Positions 61,201 through 64,000 of a stretch of 64,000 nt of DNA are shown here, piece after piece. The notes beneath the pieces are model-generated. The model was not told the DNA's origin, searched no databases, and saw nothing but the letters and a program-made list of their open reading frames with translations. Source of the DNA: Blastobasis lacticolella (lineage: Eukaryota > Arthropoda > Insecta > Lepidoptera > Blastobasidae); NCBI GenBank assembly GCA_905147135.1, contig LR990049.1:14711428-14775427 (forward strand), in the 5' to 3' direction. The position numbers and the translations under genes were made by a program. The first letter of the stretch is position 1, and the number at the start of each line of letters is the position of its first letter.

Positions 61201-64000
61201 ATTTCTTAATTATATTAATTATCATTATTTTCTTATCATTTTCAATTCTCCCTTTTAAGGGGTAATATAGCCAGATGATACGGGTCAATGACCAAGTATC
61301 ACTGGAACAAAAAAATTAAGATCCTGAACTTTCTGGATCAGAAAGAAACTTTCGCACTATTCGGCAGGTATTAAGAATTGCGGCTTTTTGCATCGTGTGA
61401 AAAAATTGTGTGGGCAGATCAAGGGTGCTTAGACTATGTAGTAAATGTTTAGGTATTACGCCCGTGGTGGAGAGCACCAGGGGTACAATGTACACTGACT
61501 GTAGATTCCATATTCTCAAAACTTCTTCCTTTAACTCTGTATATTTATTTATTTTTCCTGTTATTGCTGTTTGTAAATTGTGAGTGTTAGGGATGGTAAC
61601 ATCTATTAAATAAGCTGTCTTTGTTATTTTGTTGAGTAAGGTTATATCTGGTCTATTGTAATGTATTGTGTGGTCAGTCAGAATGGCTCGATCGTAATAC
61701 ATTTTAGCGTCGGCGTTCTCCAGCACGGGCATGGGTGTGTATTCGTAATACGGTTTCGGTTTTCCAGTTATAAGTTGATATTTCAGGGCTAGTTTCTGAT
61801 GTATATAATGTACAATTTGATTATGGCGATGGGTGTAATCTGTCTGTAGAAGAGAAGTGCATGCACCGGTGATATGTTGTATAGTTTCAGGTTGTTGAAG
61901 ACATTTCCTGCATTTGTCTGACTCTATGTTTTCTTTCAGTATATATTTCTTGTAATTTCTTGTGTTTATTACTTGGTCTTGGATGGCGATAATAAATCCT
62001 TCTGTTTCCGGAAACAAATAACCTTGTTTTAAAAAAATATTTGAAGCTATTGGATCTACATGGGGTTTTTCAAGGTCGTGCACATGTCTACCATGCAACT
62101 CTTTACTTCTCCAAGAATTCAGCTTATTTTTAACTTGCTCGGTAACTGGGATAAATTCTTTTTCTTTATGTTTCAGATTAAGAGGCGTGTAATTATCATC
62201 TGTTAAAGTTGTAGCTAGGTGTACAACACTGTCACTTATTTTGCTATAGAAGAAATCTCTCAAATTTTTCAGTTGATTTTGCCAGAGAATGTTTAAATCA
62301 ATTAATCCTCTTCCTCCCAGTTCTCTTTTGGTGGATATTCTCTCTATTGCTGACTTCGGGTGTAAGTATTTATGTTTTGTTAGAGTGGTTCTAGTTTTAA
62401 TTTCCAGGTTCTTTATATCGGTTTGTGTCCATTTTATTATCCCAAACGAGTATGTTAGTATCGGCGTGGCATATGTATTTATGGCTTTTGTTAAGTTGCG
62501 GGCATTAAGCTGTTTTTTACACACTTTATTAACTCTCCTAATGTACTCTGAGGTAAGATCTTTTTTAATCTGCGTGTGGTTTATCGATTTTGTTTGTTGT
62601 ATTCCTAAATATTTGTACATTTCATCATTATCCATGGCAGTAATACAGATATCATCACTGATATTGTAATCGCCTTCAATTATTTTTCCCTTCTTTATAT
62701 GCAATGTTTTACATTTGTCTAAACCAAAATTCATATTTATGTCTTTACTAAATTCGGCAGTTATTTCGAGCAATTCTTTCATGCCATGATCAGTTTTTCC
62801 ATAGAGTTTGATGTCGTCCATGTACATCAGGTGAGTGATTGAAGTGTCGCGGGTAAGTTTATAGCCGTGTTTAGATTTGGAGAGGAGTTGTGAGAGAGGG
62901 TTCAGGGCCATACAGAACCACAAAGGGCTGAGGGAATCTCCCTGGAAGATGCCATTTCTAATTTGGATTTGCTCGGTTATTAACTTTGCAGTTTTCACTG
63001 ATAAAGTTAGTGTCGTTCTCCAGTTAGCCATGGCATGTTCCAGGAAAGCTATGATTGAAGGATGAATCTTATATATTTGTAGGACGCGAATCAACCAAGA
63101 ATGCGGAACACTGTCGAAAGCTTTTTTATAATCTATATAAGAAATATTTAGATTTCTATTGTGTTTGTGAGCGTGTTTTAGAACAGTAGAATCTATGATA
63201 AGCTGTTCCTTACATCCTCTGTGGTTCTGTCGGCAGCCTTTCTGTTCTTCAGCTATAATGTTGTGCATTTCTAGGTGGTTAACTACTTTATTGGTTATAC
63301 AAGATGTTATCAGTTTATAGGTAGTGGGTAAACATGTTATAGGCCGGTATTGAGATGGATCTGCAGTATTAAGTGATTTTGGGAGCATTAATGTTATTCC
63401 AGTAGTTAGAAATGGCGGTAGCGGCGTTGTTCCATGGATCAGTTCAGTGACTACTTTAGCAAGACTGCTATGGAGCACCGTGAGATGCTTAAGCCAAAAA
63501 TTTTGTACTCCGTCCAGTCCAGCAGCCTTCCAATTTTTCATTTTGCTTGTAACTGTACATATGTCATCTTCCGTGACATCTGTTAAAACCATTTCTTCTA
63601 TATGGTCCCAATGTTGAGCCTCATCGTTGACCCACTTTGCTGAGCGATTAAATTCTGTCGATTTGTCCCATATTTCTGCCCAATAGTGTCTCAGGTCCTC
63701 CGCACTTGGTATTTCTGTTGAGTTTTGGTTATCCGATCCACTGTTGTGTAACGACCTATAGAACCCTTTTTCATTTGTGTTGAATAGATTATTATTAGTT
63801 TTTCTTTGTAGAGCTTTATTATATCTCCCTAATCGATGTGATTTTAAGGCAAGCTTTTGTTTCAGCGTGTCTAAGTACTCTTGTGGTCTATTGTTTGCTG
63901 GCTCATGAGTGGAATGGATTTTGGTGTTTCTAAATACTGACTCTACTGTATCTGTAACTTTTCTTGACCTATTACCTTTTATGTATTGTGTTAGCCTACC
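61200..64000 (-). mobile_element. R4/Dong-type non-LTR retrotransposon (3' part, probably intact)
   Basis: A single frame is open from the right edge of the window to the stop at 61316, at least 894 codons. The 3' UTR is about 110 bases and ends in TAATAAGATAATAA-like AT-rich sequence near 61190, in keeping with R4/Dong elements that insert at TAA repeats. No premature stop is present, so the copy looks young. The 5' part lies outside the window. Confidence 0.88.
61316..64000 (-). CDS. R4/Dong-type reverse transcriptase and restriction-like endonuclease
   Basis: Reverse transcriptase motifs, N to C: NWKAAGLDGVQNFWLK, SQYRPITCLPTTYKLIT, ISYIDYKKAFDSVPHSW, RNGIFQGDSLSPLWFCMALN, and the catalytic box LMYMDDIKLYG (YMDD). 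The thumb region has TKRELGGRGLIDLN. Then comes a zinc knuckle, CRKCLQQPETIQHITGAC (C-x2-C-x8-H-x4-C), and the restriction-like endonuclease core RPDITLLNKITKTAYLIDVT with lysine in GKINKYTELK. This RT, CCHC, PD-(D/E)XK order is diagnostic of the R2/R4 group rather than the apurinic-endonuclease LINEs elsewhere here. The ATG at 63592 is internal; coding continues upstream (YWAEIWDKSTEFNRSAKW) past the right edge. Confidence 0.9.
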   Translation of the reverse strand, partial: GRLTQYIKGNRSRKVTDTVESVFRNTKIHSTHEPANNRPQEYLDTLKQKLALKSHRLGRYNKALQRKTNNNLFNTNEKGFYRSLHNSGSDNQNSTEIPSAEDLRHYWAEIWDKSTEFNRSAKWVNDEAQHWDHIEEMVLTDVTEDDICTVTSKMKNWKAAGLDGVQNFWLKHLTVLHSSLAKVVTELIHGTTPLPPFLTTGITLMLPKSLNTADPSQYRPITCLPTTYKLITSCITNKVVNHLEMHNIIAEEQKGCRQNHRGCKEQLIIDSTVLKHAHKHNRNLNISYIDYKKAFDSVPHSWLIRVLQIYKIHPSIIAFLEHAMANWRTTLTLSVKTAKLITEQIQIRNGIFQGDSLSPLWFCMALNPLSQLLSKSKHGYKLTRDTSITHLMYMDDIKLYGKTDHGMKELLEITAEFSKDINMNFGLDKCKTLHIKKGKIIEGDYNISDDICITAMDNDEMYKYLGIQQTKSINHTQIKKDLTSEYIRRVNKVCKKQLNARNLTKAINTYATPILTYSFGIIKWTQTDIKNLEIKTRTTLTKHKYLHPKSAIERISTKRELGGRGLIDLNILWQNQLKNLRDFFYSKISDSVVHLATTLTDDNYTPLNLKHKEKEFIPVTEQVKNKLNSWRSKELHGRHVHDLEKPHVDPIASNIFLKQGYLFPETEGFIIAIQDQVINTRNYKKYILKENIESDKCRKCLQQPETIQHITGACTSLLQTDYTHRHNQIVHYIHQKLALKYQLITGKPKPYYEYTPMPVLENADAKMYYDRAILTDHTIHYNRPDITLLNKITKTAYLIDVTIPNTHNLQTAITGKINKYTELKEEVLRIWNLQSVYIVPLVLSTTGVIPKHLLHSLSTLDLPTQFFHTMQKAAILNTCRIVRKFLSDPESSGS

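Noticed and set aside
62289..63065. Plus-strand ORFs opposite the R4/Dong element
   Set aside because: Antisense shadows of the long retrotransposon frame, with no coding features of their own.

Overview
This is a window of an insect nuclear genome, almost certainly a moth or butterfly. The evidence is AT-rich DNA with short-exon genes and GT-AG introns, tRNA-derived SINEs of one family on both strands, many jockey-like and RTE-like LINE 3' ends of types common in Lepidoptera, and an R4/Dong-type retrotransposon. No bacterial gene organisation, CRISPR array or rRNA operon is visible. All gene models were assembled by hand from splice sites and reading-phase agreement; no alignment was run.

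Layout. (1) 46-26279, minus strand: 18 coding exons of a Ube3c-type HECT E3 ubiquitin ligase. The gene runs off the left edge, so the C-lobe with the catalytic cysteine is outside. Its introns hold a 42-bp minisatellite, a foldback MITE, two head-to-head copies of one jockey-like LINE, a nested LINE-in-RTE insertion, a second LINE type with both ORFs, and a decaying triplication of exon 10. (2) 26280-32654: intergenic, rich in inverted repeats and SINEs, ending in a 113-bp tandem duplication just upstream of the next gene. (3) 32655-36629, plus strand: a six-exon gene for a 257-residue Myb/SANT-like (zeste-type) protein. (4) 37260-39282, plus strand: a three-exon gene for a 409-residue single-pass leucine-rich-repeat membrane protein with a cytoplasmic PPPPY motif. 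(5) 41647-59160, minus strand: a 14-exon Shark gene (SH2, ankyrin repeats, SH2, tyrosine kinase), convergent with the LRR gene. Its fifth to seventh exons are spread apart by a 3.3-kb element with inverted repeats of about 0.5 kb. (6) 59161-61200: intergenic. (7) 61200-64000, minus strand: a retrotransposon of the R4/Dong type whose reading frame stays open to the right edge and looks intact.

Functionally, the host genes are a proteasome-linked ubiquitin ligase, a probable DNA-binding regulator, an LRR receptor-like protein and a cytoplasmic tyrosine kinase. I see no shared pathway; they are ordinary neighbours. The unusual material is in the introns: the long-terminal-inverted-repeat element at 48556-51830 with unrecognised relic frames, the exon 10 repeat array whose middle copy is still open and phase-compatible, a 5'-complete but 3'-truncated LINE, and several nested hairpin elements.
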